Shown here in pieces: positions 11,546 to 23,526 of a stretch of 64,000 nucleotides of DNA. A program made the translations under genes and the position numbers. Origin of the DNA: Notamacropus eugenii (taxonomy: Eukaryota; Chordata; Mammalia; Diprotodontia; Macropodidae); NCBI RefSeq assembly GCF_028372415.1, contig NC_092872.1, positions 278,631,206-278,695,205 of the forward strand, in the 5' to 3' direction. The notes beneath the pieces were generated by a model that was given only the letters and a program-made list of their open reading frames with translations, was not told the DNA's origin and ran no database searches. Each line of letters starts with the position of its first letter. The first letter of the stretch is position 1.

Positions 11546-11707
11546 CACAGGGATAACTGAGCTCATGAGAGCTGATGAGATAACCAAGGGAGGAAATAGA
11601 GAGAGCAGGGGAGAGGACCCAGGACAGAGCCACCCGTGCTTAGATGGGAGACGCCTGACATCCACCAAGGAGGCTGAGTGGCTTAGCAGTGACTGAGGGG
11701 CACTCAC

Positions 11708-11812
11708 CGTGTGTGTGGAATTGAACTGCACAGTGACATCCGTCATGTTGACCCACTGGTGAGCTGCGGACAGAGGACCTAGGATCTCCTGGGAGGCTGC
11801 TGCATATAGTTC
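11708..11812 (-). CDS. ASAH2: ASAH2 exon 10: symmetric 35-codon exon
   Basis: Encodes residues 393-427: ELYAAASQEILGPLSAAHQW and VNMTDVTVQFNSTHT. The acceptor is TTTCAG|GAA and the donor ACG|GTGAGT. It is phase 0 at both ends and 105 nt long, so skipping it would keep frame. As I recall, the shorter human isoform lacks 35 residues, the same length. An open frame runs past the donor into intronic TA/TG repeat and should not be read as coding. Confidence 0.95.
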
Positions 11813-12359
11813 CTGAAATACACAAGTGTGTAAGGGAAGCAGATCAATTCGGTGGCCTTCAGCATGATATCATGCACTAACTGCCTGTGTGCCTGGCTCC
11901 GTGATTGGCCCTGAGGTTACAAAGGAAAGAACTGCTCGTTTCAAGAAATGGGCAGGGGGAGGTGGGATCTACAGCTTGGACACAGATAAATAAAAACACA
12001 TTATATACAGAGCAACATCAAGTGATTTCAAGAAGAGTGCATTAAGAAAGGTGGGATCAGGAAAGGCCTTGCTTGGGAGACAGTCTGTGCCTGAGCTGAA
12101 CTTTGAAGAAAGCCAGGAACTTTACAAGATGGCAGCCAGGAAGGAGAAAAGTCCAAGCATGGAAACTGAGCCAAGACTATGGAAGAGGAAGTTCCACTTG
12201 GTAAGTGACAGGCAGCAGAACCCCTTAAAGTCTTGGAGGCCCAAAGCTGGAAACTCAGGACTTCAGACAGACTACATTGTCAGTTCTTGGGAGAAAAAGT
12301 ATAGGAGAGAGAAAGATGGGCTTGAATTCAGGAGTAGACCTGAATTTAACACTTAGCAG

Positions 12360-12360
<1 letters not shown>

Positions 12361-12400
<40 letters not shown>
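12361..12400. repeat. (TG)n microsatellite
   Basis: About 19 TG units, passing into CGTACGTGCGTGCACGTG. It lies inside a MIR-like SINE (plus orientation, about 12300-12560). Confidence 0.9.
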
Positions 12401-12401
<1 letters not shown>

Positions 12402-12779
12402 ACGTGCGTGCACGTGACTGCACGCAAATCTCTTAACCTTGCTGAGCAAGCCTCAGTTTCTTCATTTTAAGGTTTGATGATGATAATGCTTATTTGCACG
12501 ACCTATTTCTTGGAGCTGTTGGAAAGAAAATATTTTGTAAAACCTTAAAGTATCATCCAGGCCTGAAATATAATTATTCTAGACTCTAGCCCTGATCCCC
12601 CTGAGTCTGAGAGGTGAACTCTGCCTGTTGTGGCTAGGGCCCAGGCTTCTGAGCAATCTTGTCCTTACTCTCCACAAGCACTCCCCTCTCCCTTTCCAGC
12701 TCTCCCCCCTTCAGGAGGAAAGCTCCCTAAGAGCTAGGATTGTCTTATTTGCCACTATTTGCTTAGCCATTGTATAGCA

Positions 12780-13022
12780 TATATTAAGTGTCTAATAAAT
12801 GCTTTAACTACCTACCTATCTCATTAGATTACATGATATGTACATATTAAGTGTCTAAGAAATGCTCGAGTGTCTAAAAAATGTCTAATAAAGTGCCTAA
12901 TAAATGCTAATAACTATCCAATAAATTCTTCAGCTACCCATCTCATTAGATACTGAGTGCCTAATGAATAACAAAGTCTAACAAAGTGTCTAATAAATGC
13001 TGTAACTAGCTACCAATCTCAT
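12780..13022 (+). repeat. Degenerate tandem repeat grown from a repeat tail
   Basis: The phrase GTGTCTAATAAATGCT and variants (AGTGCCTAATAAATGCT, GTCTAACAAAGTG) recur at least six times. The longer phrase CTACCTATCTCATTAGAT recurs three times with changes. It starts where an L2-like 3' tail ends. Confidence 0.65.
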
Positions 13023-13024
13023 TA

Positions 13025-13200
13025 GCTCACATGATACAAGGAAAAAACATTAACTCCAGAATCAGAGGACATGGACTCAAAGTCCACCTATGAAGCGCAC
13101 TGCCTCTGTGACCTTGGGCAAGTCTCATGTCTGTATAAAAAGAGAGGGGTGACCTACATGGCTTCAGAGGTCCCTCTCAGCTCTAGATTCATGATCCTCT
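13025..13200 (+). repeat. MIR/THER-like SINE
   Basis: Carries ACTCCAGAATCAGAGGACAT, CTGTGACCTTGGGCAAGTC and GGTCCCTCTCAGCTCTAGAT in plus order. Confidence 0.7.
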
Positions 13201-13984
13201 TTTCCTACAATCTTGTGAGGACTGTCACAAGGAATGAGGAGCAGGAGTCTGAGGGGAAACAGAACCCCAAAAGGCGTCACATCCCCAGGGCTTAGGGAGT
13301 GCTCTCTAGAAAGAGCTGGGACCCAGCAGAGACAGAGACTTTGAATCAACAGCAGAGATGACCTGAATAAGTGAGAGTGAGAGTCTCAGCCAAGGACAAA
13401 GGGAACACTCACTCTTCCTACATGACAAAATGGTAAAGCTTTAACTAGGAATTTTGGTGCCTGAGGCATGTAGCACAAAATAGATCAGCTTAAATCCATT
13501 TCGTGATATATCACTTGAAACCGATAGAAGAGTTAAGTCATTAAGACCAATTCAAGTGAGTGGGAAGTGAAATAAATTACTTTAGGGGTGCAGGTGCATC
13601 TGGTTGCTTCCTATTTTAAATAATTAGCCTGGCTAATCAGGTCACCTTGTCCTATCTCCTTATTTTCAGAGAAGGAAACTGAGGTTCAGAGATGCCATTT
13701 TGACCAAGATCACACAATTAATAAGTGGTGATGCTTGAATTCAGATTCAAGCCCTCTGACTCTAATACCAAACTTTTATTAGTCAGTTTGGACAGAGAGA
13801 GGAGTGGGCACCCCCTGGTCTTCTCTTGGTCTATCTCCTGCATGGGTCTGGTACCTGATAAAACCCTGTTTACTTTGATTCAGGAGAAAGGCCTCTAGAT
13901 CACTGGAAACATCCAGTTCAGGAAAGGTTGAAGTCTGTGCTGTGGAGGAGATATCCCCACTAATTAGGTCATAGGTTCATTAAC

Positions 13985-14425
13985 AGTAATTATTGACCAC
14001 TCTAAGAGCACTTTAAGGTTTTCATGTTCATGATCTCCTTTGCATCTCCCAACAACCCTATAGACCAAGTGCTGCAGGTGATATTGTCCCCTTTTTCCAA
14101 ATGAGGAAACTGATCATCTATTTGCTAGAATTTTGTCCATTTTTTATTTAATAGCATTTTTTTTCCAATTACATATAAGGAAAATTTTTAACATTCATTT
14201 CTTGAAAGACTTTGAGTTGCAATTTTTCTCTCTCCCCTCTCCACTCCCCAAAATGGTAAGCAATCTGATATTGGTTATACATGTGCATCTAGTCCATTTA
14301 AAGAGGAGGAAACTGAGACCTGTCAAGGTTAAAGGACATACCCAAGGTCTCACACAGAATGACTGAGCTAGGAATTGATCCTAGTTCCTCTGATTGAAGA
14401 GCCAGAGCTCCATCTACTGTTCCAT
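13985..14425 (-). repeat. MIR-like SINE sequence split by an L1 3' tail
   Basis: MIR-like text at about 13985-14115 and again at 14290-14425 (GAGGAAACTGAGACCTG, GGTCTCACACAGAATGAC). Between them, 14130-14290 is an antisense L1 3' end (TTTCCAATTACATATAAG, AATCTGATATTGGTTATACA). Confidence 0.6.
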
Positions 14426-15559
14426 TGAGGCTCTGAAAGGTAACATGACCAAGATCCATAGCTAGGAAGTGACAGAGTCAGGACATGTACCCAGGCCCTC
14501 TTGACCCTGAGTCCAACATTCCATCCAATGCCTCTTGGAAGTGTCTTAAAACTCATGACATGGCTGTGAATGGGACAGTTCTGAAAACAAGCACAAGGCA
14601 TACTTATCTGTGCTAAGAACATACACCGCTAAGATCACTCTGCCAATTTCTCAGTCAGAGATAATAATTCACAGATTACAGATCACAGTACTTGTGACCC
14701 TCAGCATCTCTTATACATCTAGAATGATTGTTCCCAGGGCATCATTGGAAGCATCTGGGCACACTTGATCCTTGAAACCCCTGAGAATCCAACAGGACAA
14801 GATTACTATTATTAATTCCCAGTTTTAAAGTCAGGAAATAGAACTGATAAAAAATTAATTAGCCCAAAAACTGACGAAAAATTATTAACTCAAGAAAGAT
14901 TTAAGAATGGGGGCAGAGAGAGCAAGGTTTGAGGAGAAATTCCCATTCATGGAAAGAAATCTGACTGTTCTTTTTTCTATCTCTGTTATCAGCTATGCTG
15001 ATAAAAAAAATAAAATCTTTGCCAAGTCAGAAAATATTAGAAATTAAGCTGAATTAGATTCATAGAGAAAAGTCTTCTACTTATCTATCTTAGACAAGCA
15101 GAAAAAGTATAATTTCTTCTTAGGTCACTAAGAGACATCTAGTAATCTTCTGGGATTGTCTTGCCCTGATGTGGACCACAGAATCACCAATTCAGAGCTG
15201 AAAGGTCCTTGGGGACCACACAGGTAGGAAGTAGCAGAGTCAAAGACCAAAGCCAAGTCCCTGACCCCAAATTCAGCTCAACTTTCACCATATCAAGGAA
15301 CAGACCTTAGGAATCAACTAATCCAGGACCCTCATTTTACAAATGAAGACCCTGAGGCCCAAGGAGGGGTCATGACCTTCCCAAGTTAATACAGATTTGA
15401 ACCCAAGTCTTCTGACTCCTCACGAGGAATTCTTGCTAGTAGATCTTACCTCTTCTAGTTTGATAATGTTCTTTGAATCCTATAATATGTACTTAGTTGT
15501 ATGCAATAACCTGTAATATCTTTACCCTGTTACTAGGTTCTAAGGAATTCTGAATCCTA

Positions 15560-15720
15560 TATGAAATAATGAATGAAAAAGCTTTTGCCCAAGGCTGCCT
15601 ATATTCCAGGCACTGTGCTGAGCCCTGGGGATACGCAGGCTAAGACATCAGTCCCTGTCATGTATCAAGGTGCTTACATTCCAGTGCGGAAGGAAACAAA
15701 TAAGGGTGAGAGGGTCCCAG
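15560..15720. repeat. Recurring ancient ~130-bp repeat
   Basis: CCAGGCACTGTGCTGAGCC, GGGGATACGCAGGC, then CAAGGTGCTTACATTCCAGT. Same family as 4115-4260. Confidence 0.55.
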
Positions 15721-16083
15721 AATGAGAGTCTGGGGAGTCACAGGGAGGGAGGCTGCAGTCATGGGGGCCTAACAGCCATTCCCAGACGGAGGGTGATTAT
15801 TGTGATTCTGGCACTAATGTGATTAGTATACACAGAGCAAAAGGTGGAAAGCAAGAGGAGGGGAAGGTTGCTCTGGCTACAATTTCTCAGTGTTACCCTC
15901 ATATCTGGTACATTCTCTCCTCTCCCATAACTTCTGTGGCAGATCTGGAAACTGCTGACTTTCCTATCATCACTGACCTCTTAATTACCCTTGTGTGTGA
16001 AATGAAGTCATACAATGGCCTGGGTCCCTGCTAAGCTGGTGTCTAGGATGTGTATGGGAGGACAGAGTCTGATCCCAGCTTAC

Positions 16084-16170
16084 CTTGGCTTTCTGATAAA
16101 TAATGCCTCCTATGATCCGGGTACTGTCAAACATATCTTCTCCAGGACCACTGGCCATACACATGTCAGA
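16084..16170 (-). CDS. ASAH2: ASAH2 exon 9: catalytic domain
   Basis: An 87-nt exon encoding residues 364-392: SDMCMASGPGEDMFDSTRII and GGIIYQKAK. Human has PSMCIAKGPGQDMFDSTQII at this place. The acceptor is CACCAG|TCT and the donor AAG|GTAAGC. Phase 0 on both sides. Confidence 0.95.
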
Positions 16171-16389
16171 CTGGTGGAAGTCAAAACAAAAAGAGGATTG
16201 GTTGAAATACATGGAATCTCTTAAGGACATCAGTATTACAGACCAGAAAAGGCTCCTTGAGTCTAATCAAAAAGTTCTACGAACTCCGGAGACCCTGGGG
16301 CCCATTTTCTGCCCTTCCAATTACCACATACCTCCCCCAAGACCCATAATCATCTTTCCCTCTCTTTCTCTGAGAACCATGATCAGATC

Positions 16390-16535
16390 ACCAGATCTAA
16401 TGCCTCTGCATACCAACCCTATTATTTCTCCCTCTCCCTTTGGATTTCCCTTTCCTGGACACTTCCCTTGAGGTTTCACCTCTCTGAGGACAGGCCCTTT
16501 CTTCTCCATCATTCAGAAGTGCTTAATAAATGCCC
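16390..16535 (+). repeat. L2 LINE 3' end
   Basis: Ends TCTGAGGACAGGCCC, then AAGTGCTTAATAAATGCC. The overlapping 122-codon open frame has no homology that I recognise. Confidence 0.5.
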
Positions 16536-16959
16536 TTTACACATTCATTCAAAGCACTAAGACTAAAAAGTCATCTCTCCACCAATTTCTCTTAAACATA
16601 GAATCCAAGTTTTAGTAGAAAAATTCAGAATCCTGGAATTTAGAAACAGAAAGGGACCTTAGATGAAGCCTATTTCAGACTAATCATTTTTTTAGAAAAG
16701 ATTAGTACATGTCAGAGCTAGAACTGAAACCAGGGCTCACCCCATAGTATATCAGTGTGAAAAGGGACCTCAAAGGTCAAGGACAAAGGCAGGATATCCA
16801 TGTCCATCTCTGTCATTTGACAGAGCACTAAATGTGCTAGCTAGAGCAGCAAGAATAGAAAAAGAAATTGAGGGAAAAGGCACAGGCAGAGAGGAGGCAA
16901 AATGATTGCTTTTTATAAATCACAGAAAGCTGACATAAAGAACTCCTGAGGAGCAACTA

Positions 16960-17493
16960 AAAATGATTGGAAACAACAGCTTTAGCAAAGTTGAAAGAGC
17001 TCCAAAAATTACCAAAAAAAAGTGAACCCCTAAGTCTTTAGACTTCTAAATGTGGCCAAGAAAATTCAGAGGGAAGGAGGCAGAGGAAGAAAGGAATGCT
17101 ATCTCAGGCAACAGTAAGAGAAGCAACATGTCCAGGTTGGAAGAGGTGATCAGGGAACTGTCCCTCATCCTGGTCAGGACATTTCTAGAGGGTCACACAC
17201 AGTCCTGGTCATCCCAGGTTAGGAAGGATACTGACAAGCTGGAAAGTGTCTAGAGGAGCACAAGGGTGGGGAAGGGTCTTCAGTCTATGCCATAGAAGAC
17301 AAATTGAAGGACTGGATAGTGCTTATTTAGCATGGAGGAGAAAAGATGCAAGGACCTATGCATGACAGCTCCCTCTATGTATGTGAAATATTACAAAATA
17401 GAAAGAGGATTAGGTATGTTCTGCTTGGCCCCCAAAGACAAAACCAGGGTAATGGGTAGAGCTAGCAAAGAGACAAATTTAAACCTGAAGTCA
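16960..17493 (+). mobile_element. L3/CR1 LINE, left part
   Basis: CR1-type 3' region: CACAGTCCTGGTCATCCCAG, GGAAGGATACTGACAAGCTG, TATGTTCTGCTTGGCCCCC, AATGGGTAGAGCTAGCAAAG. It breaks off after CCTGAAGTCA. The matching remainder is at 19689-19862. Confidence 0.75.
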
Positions 17494-19250
17494 GTGTAAC
17501 TGGGGCCTGGCACGTGTGGGGACCCCATCAGCTTGCTCAGGTGACATACCCTTTCCATGTGGAAAAGCTGGAGAGCTTGCTTCCAGGAAAAGCACAAAGA
17601 TGAATAAGGGAATTGCCTGTGAAGCATGTGTAGAAATTCTGTAACTAATTCTGATCTGCCAACCATGTAGTAAAGGAAGGAATCTTTGCTTGGCTGCCAA
17701 GGCAGATGGCTTCCACTATCCCTTTCTTGCCTCAATCTTATTGGCTACGCTATTTCTGGTGTTGGGACTCCTTTGTCCAACATATTTCAGGAAAGAGATC
17801 ATTTTTCCTTCTGAGGAGACATGGTCCCCAAAAATGGGCCTTGGCCCTTGGTCTGTGGATTTGTTCTTATCTACTCTATGTGAAGGGAATGGAGCCTCTT
17901 CAACCTAGCAAGTTTCAAAAAGTCCAGAGGGATCCTTGACATTCCCATGTTCTGGAGGCTGAATCCAGAGTTTGTGAAGCATTGATGCTCAGAGGAGCAA
18001 GGAGAGATGTTTGGGAGTGACCACCAGGTCCCCAGCCCAATGGCTGCTAAGACAAGGAATGATCGAGCAGAAATGCCCCCTTTGTCTTTAAATATGATGG
18101 AACCATTGCTAGATAGGAATTGAGCTAAATAGAGCCTACTCTCCCCAGAGACTGAGATGGTATAGGGAAGAGCGTGTCTCCAAAGGCTTAAGTTTGTACA
18201 TTTGTTCTTGTCATATCTTTGAAGTGTCTCTTTATAAAAGCTATGTTCAGCAGTTAAACAGAAGTGGAATCACAGGTCATTGAAAGAATTCAGTCAGTGA
18301 ACCTTTAAGCTGATGGCAGCAAAGAATAGATACCCACAAAACTCCCCTGGGTTTCCTACAAACCTGAGAAGTAAGGTCTAGCATTAGAAGAGAGAGCCAG
18401 AGTGCACCTTACCTCATTAGGAAAAAAATTCCTTCACAGTTAAAGCTATCAGGTTATGAGATTCTTGAGTGAATGGGGTTCTGAGATCGGGACCATTGAG
18501 TAGCCAGGGCTATACAGCCCAGGCATGAGCTAGAATGAATCCTAAAAGGATCTCCAGTGGCCAAAGGTGGCAGGCAATGTGCAAACCCACAGGTTTCTGA
18601 AATTGCTACAGCCTTTTCCTAAGTCTGCCATCCCTGAAAGCAAAGGAGGCCTAGGCAGTAATACCAAGATAGACATAGATTACCCATTTCCTATCCTTTA
18701 TTGTGGAGTCTGGTCAGTACTATCAGAGAACTATGAATATGTGCCTGGTGGTGGTAAATGTAGGCAGGAGTTAGAGAAGAATTTTCCAAATTGGTTACAA
18801 AACTCACTTGTAGAAAATTCCCCTAAATAAGAACCTGGAAAGAACAGCAGGAGTGGAAGGAGAGAAGAAGAAAAATGAAAGCAGAGGTGAAATGAATGAA
18901 GTCAAACAAATGAAAAAAAGATGACAGTATTACAAAAGATTAGAGCAGCCAACATTTCCCGAGCAGAGAAGAAAATGGAATGAGACACCATGGCTTTGCA
19001 ACTTTTCAAAATGGAGCTTAAAGAAGCACAGTGACTTTTGACTTGGAGATTTTCCTGTGGCCAAGATGAACTCCTCATTCAAGGAGACTTTACAGGTGGT
19101 GCCATTGATGTAAGTTAGGAGAAGCAACCACTGGTGAATGATGGTGTAATGAGGAGCTTGGAAAAGTAAAGGAATGTAGGTTGTTTTTTAATTTGCTTGT
19201 TTTTAATGATCTAAAGTTATACTTGATGTAGCCAAAGGAAGGAGGCTAGG

Positions 19251-19307
<57 letters not shown>

Positions 19308-19321
19308 GATAGATAGATAGG

Positions 19322-19376
<55 letters not shown>

Positions 19377-19405
19377 GTAGGTAGGTAGGTAGGTAGGTAG
19401 GTAGG

Positions 19406-19478
<73 letters not shown>

Positions 19479-19688
19479 TGACTGATTCTAGGGTAAAACT
19501 AAAGATTACCTTCATGCTTGCCATTTCATTGTTCTGCACAGGGTTGTTTGTTGAGTTTTGTTTACTGTTTATTTACTTTTTTAAATGCCAAAATTCAACA
19601 AGCTGGTGGAATCCATTGTGCTTGTATATGAAGAGATTTAGTTAAATAAAAAATGTTGACCACATGCAAAAATAACAACCACCACTAC
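17494..19688. other. Unassigned ~2.2 kb DNA between two halves of the L3/CR1 copy
   Basis: Intron 8. It starts TGTAACTGGGGCCTGG and includes a TATA-like TTATAAAAGC near 18231. It contains no protein that I recognise. The right end holds the GATA microsatellite and an AT-rich stretch. It may be one or several mobile elements. Confidence 0.5.
19249..19479. repeat. (GATA)n/(GGTA)n compound microsatellite
   Basis: About 230 bp of GATA units with a GATGATA interruption near 19305 and an internal block of about eight GGTA units near 19374-19406. The long Tyr-Leu-Ser-Ile open frame is an artefact. Confidence 0.97.
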
Positions 19689-19862
19689 TGTCCAAGAGTG
19701 TAATGGGCTATCCATGATAGTGGGTTCTCCTTCCCTGATCCCTTGATCAAAGGCTGGGTGACCATTCATTGGAGTAATAAAGGAGAGATTCCTTTTAAGA
19801 TATTAGCTAGACTAGATGGCCCCTGAGATCCCTTCATACTTGGTTATTTGGTGATTCTATGA
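19689..19862 (+). mobile_element. L3/CR1 LINE, 3' end
   Basis: TGTCCAAGAGTGTAATGGGC, TAGTGGGTTCTCCTTCC, ACTAGATGGCCCCTGAG, then GGTGATTCTATGA, the CR1-family 3' terminus. Confidence 0.8.
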
Positions 19863-20109
19863 AAAGGTGAGGGTTCTTTTCCCTATTTCACCTTGAGTTT
19901 TTCATAGTATAAGCATTCAATGGAATATGATAAAATTATTATCTTAAATAGTGGATCACTGAGTATTCATTTTGAGAACAATATTCCAGTAAGAAGAAGA
20001 GTGGGCATTGGGGAGCCCGTTGGTCATTCCATGATGGTGACCCAAGCTGAAGAACACAAATGAAATTAATATCTGAGCACTGAAAGTCTGTACTGTGTCT
20101 ACTACTTAC

Positions 20110-20235
20110 CCCACCAATTGGACAAGAGCTGTTGAAGTTGTTGCATGATTCGCCAGTGTTGATGCAATGAGGTCCAAGGATATTGGGTGACACATCCCCA
20201 AGATTTGAGGAGGCAAAAGCAGCTACAAATGGCCC
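20110..20235 (-). CDS. ASAH2: ASAH2 exon 8: nucleophile exon
   Basis: Encodes residues 322-363: GPFVAAFASSNLGDVSPNIL and onward to SSCPIGG. Ser337 in GDVSPN corresponds to the human nucleophile S354. Cys345 and Cys359 align with a conserved cysteine pair. The acceptor is GGTAG|GGG and the donor GGG|GTAAGT. Phase 0 at both ends. Confidence 0.97.
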
Positions 20236-20929
20236 CTACCGGAAGAGAAGCCAATGACTTTTTTATGGTTCCTTATTTCCCATATAAAGAATATTAAAAA
20301 TGCAAACAACAGATTCAATCAATTTCCCCCTTACAAACCATTGGCAAACAATAAAAAGATGAGATGGTGAAGTGTTCTGGATAAAGTCAAATGTCTGAAA
20401 ATTCTCATACTGCAGGAAGTGTGAGCATTATCAGTCATACTGTGGCTAAAATATGAATGTCACTCCCAAGTGGATGACATTTTTACCTAATGAGTCAAAC
20501 AGAAATCCCTTAACACTGAGGACTATCAGCATGTGTAAATATAAGATGAATGGATGGACGAATGGAAGAATGAATGAATGAACAAATGGAAAAATACTGT
20601 GTTTATGTGGCAAACACTGTGCTAAACTCTGAGAAGACAGAAAGAGCAGATGAGTCAGCCCTATGTGTGGTAATTTTTCCTGGAATTCAGGATACTTACT
20701 TGCCTTTTTAAAAAAAATTGCTCTAGACTTCTAACAAATTCATACACATAAACACACATATATCTGCCACAAAGCTCAATCTAAACAGGCAATTCACTGC
20801 CAATGTTTGTGCTCCATTATATCTCAGTTGATGAGGCTTTTTTTCTTCTGTCTCTATTTGGAGGAGAAAAAAGGTAAGCACGAAAAAGTATACATATAGC
20901 AGAATTAGTAGATTTGAATGATTTTAGAG

Positions 20930-21180
20930 TCATCAACTTATAGTGGATGGTGGAGTGGAGGCTAAAGCAGTGGAGTGCAGGGTAAAAAATGTAAAAATGA
21001 GAGGGGTTTTTTTTTATCTGAATTCAAATCTTGACTTGTTTTACAGATGATTGAAATGATTATGGGCAGGCTGGTTGTCTCCCTAGGCCTCAATGAACTC
21101 ATCTAAATAGAAGGTTGGACCAAAAAGTCTCTGTGGTCACTTCTAGTTTTAAATCTATGCTCCTGTGATCTTATGTTGAC
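20930..21180 (+). repeat. MIR/THER-like SINE
   Basis: CCCTAGGCCTCAATGAACTC, AAGGTTGGACCAAAAAGTC and CTATGCTCCTGTGATCT in plus order. Degraded. Confidence 0.55.
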
Positions 21181-22430
21181 TTTGACAATGAAGATGTGGA
21201 TGAGGGTGCGGATGGAGTTGATGATCCAACAAGCAATTTCTAGAGAGGCAGTCTATAATGGGTAGTATCTGGACTTGGAGTTAGGCAGACCTCCCACTAA
21301 GGATTGGCCCCAGGGAGAAAATAAAAAGTATTTCACTGGGAACCCAGCCTGGAACCAAGAGTTCTCCCAAGGGTGTAACAAGCGTCTTGCCTCTAGAGTT
21401 TCTTATCGACTGAGCCCATAGAACCCTCATTCACATTCATGTCTGCACCCACCCTTTCATTCTCTTGATAGCTCCTTTATCAGCTAAGCTACTTCCCTGG
21501 AGTCCTGGGAGCCAAAACTGTACCTAGCAGAGCTGGAGATGTCCTGTCCCCTTTCCACTCAGGTGGAGATTATTATGAGGAGAAACCACTGTTTCCACAG
21601 ACAAGTTGAGGGAAATGTGATGATGGGATCCATCCCCGAACCTGGCATTCCAAACCACAGTTGGTCCTCCTGCCAACCAGGCTCCCAGTAGTGTTCATCC
21701 AGATCTCAGATCTTATGTTTGAGGCATACACTATTCTGGCTAATTGTACAGCTCCAGCAAGTCACCTGCCCCTTCTGGCCTTAGGTTTTTTTCACCTATA
21801 AACTGAAAGTCTTGGACAAGACGGTCTTTAAGACTCCTCCAAGCTCTTTAAGATATTTATGTTTTAATATGCTGCATTTATTTTGCTTCTATGGTTTTTG
21901 TGCATGTTCTAGGAAGTTAAATATTACATTTTGTCACATTTCCATAAGATAATTCATGCTAATATCTAAATGGACAATTTAGAAGTTGCATTGGAGTATA
22001 CCTGCCATGGAGGCTGGCCCGCATACTGAATCAGCCTTTGCAAAATCCAACAGGAAAGTTTAAAAAATGAGGAAAAGGTCATGCAGGAGGAGGAGCAGAT
22101 ACTTTGGAATTCTTCATTATCCTTTTCCTTAGGGGAGCGATTAGACTATTGCTAACACGTGCCATCTGCAACTGGACACAGGATAATCAAACATGGAACT
22201 GGCAAGGAGTTTGGAGTGCATCTAGTCCACCCCTATCATTTCACAGAGGAGAAAACTAACTCTCTCTAGGATTTTCTTCTGGGGAAAGTAATTCAATCCT
22301 CTGAGTGCTGTATGAATGACAATGTTAATTCAAGTGACTTGGCCAAGTCACAACCTCTCTTAGGGTGTTGATCAAAATGACCTCAAAGGCACCTTCCACA
22401 AGCCTATGACTTGATGAACCAAAATGGAAT
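21181..22430. other. Intron 7 DNA, mostly unassigned
   Basis: Only weak MIR-like text at about 22195-22420. I see nothing coding between 21181 and exon 7. Confidence 0.5.
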
Positions 22431-22478
22431 TGCTGCTCACATCCCCCAAAATGGGGAGAAAATATGAAGGGATCTCAC

Positions 22479-22599
22479 CTGTCCAGGCAGCTGTCCTTGG
22501 TTCTTCTCTTGCTCAAACATGTAAGAGGCATAGCCAACATTGTCACTATTGACCAGATGGTTTGTGTTGTTCATGCTTACTGGATGTACTGCAAACCAG
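22479..22599 (-). CDS. ASAH2: ASAH2 exon 7: second zinc-site histidine
   Basis: Encodes residues 281-321: SWFAVHPVSMNNTNHLVNSD and onward to GQLPGQ. His286 in FAVHP aligns with human zinc ligand H303. The acceptor is CACAG|C and the donor CAG|GTGAGA. The NNT sequon differs from human NNS but keeps the glycosylation signal. Confidence 0.97.
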
Positions 22600-23526
22600 C
22601 TGTGAAGAATAAAAGTCCAGGAATGAGTTATGAGGTCTGGAGTGATCACCATGCCAAGAAAGGGAGCAGCTGGTCCTTATCTCACCTCAGAAAGAAGATA
22701 TTGTAGAAATGGTCATCATTTCAACATAGCAGCCACCACCATAGCACCTTGACACCATCATGCTATTTTCATTAAGCACAATGTTTCTAACTGAGTTTGA
22801 TGATTAAGATGTGCTGAAATTACAAAACCCTCATTCTCCTGAATGTTTGGTCATCATTAAGATATATAAATGTGAATTATTATTGTTGCTGTTATCAAAA
22901 GCATTGATTATATCTAATTACATGTGGCACAGTGCCAAGGGCTATATGCAGGTAGGCATAGACTCTTCTCTCCAAGGCATATACATATGCAAACTGTACA
23001 GAAAGTTGAATAAAATCAATGTATAGAGGGAAGATGGAAAGATCATAGATATATGTATTTTAGGGGTGAAGGGCAAGAATTTTCGTCTGCTTTCCTGCTT
23101 TTATAAGTACTTTCTAACCCCAATAACCTCTGAGTCAAAGTTCCTTGATCAACAATTTATATAATGTCTGAATCTGAAAAATCATTTTCACTTCTGTCCT
23201 ACAAAATGGAAGAAACTCTATTCCTAAAATTAATTAAGGAAAAGAATACATAGCATTTTATCTTCTCTCCCATCTCTTGTATTGCTTGGTATTTACAGAG
23301 TAGACTTGTGGTAACCCTAGAGTCTCCTAACAAGGAATCATATCATAGGAACAGGCACAAAGACGAAAGGAGAAAAAGTCATCACAATTAATGTGTCTCA
23401 TGAGAATTTTGTACAAACTACTTCACCAAGTTAGAAAACACTCATCAAATTAAGGAGAAAAAGAAAGAAAATCAAGGTTTGGGTGGGAGGCAGAAAGGAA
23501 GCATCATTGATTTTGAGTCGGACAAG

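Noticed and set aside
16103-16471. 122-codon plus-strand open frame
   Set aside because: It starts antisense to ASAH2 exon 9 and continues into an L2 tail.
19246-19539. Long Tyr-Leu-Ser-Ile repeat protein
   Set aside because: Pure translation of a GATA microsatellite.
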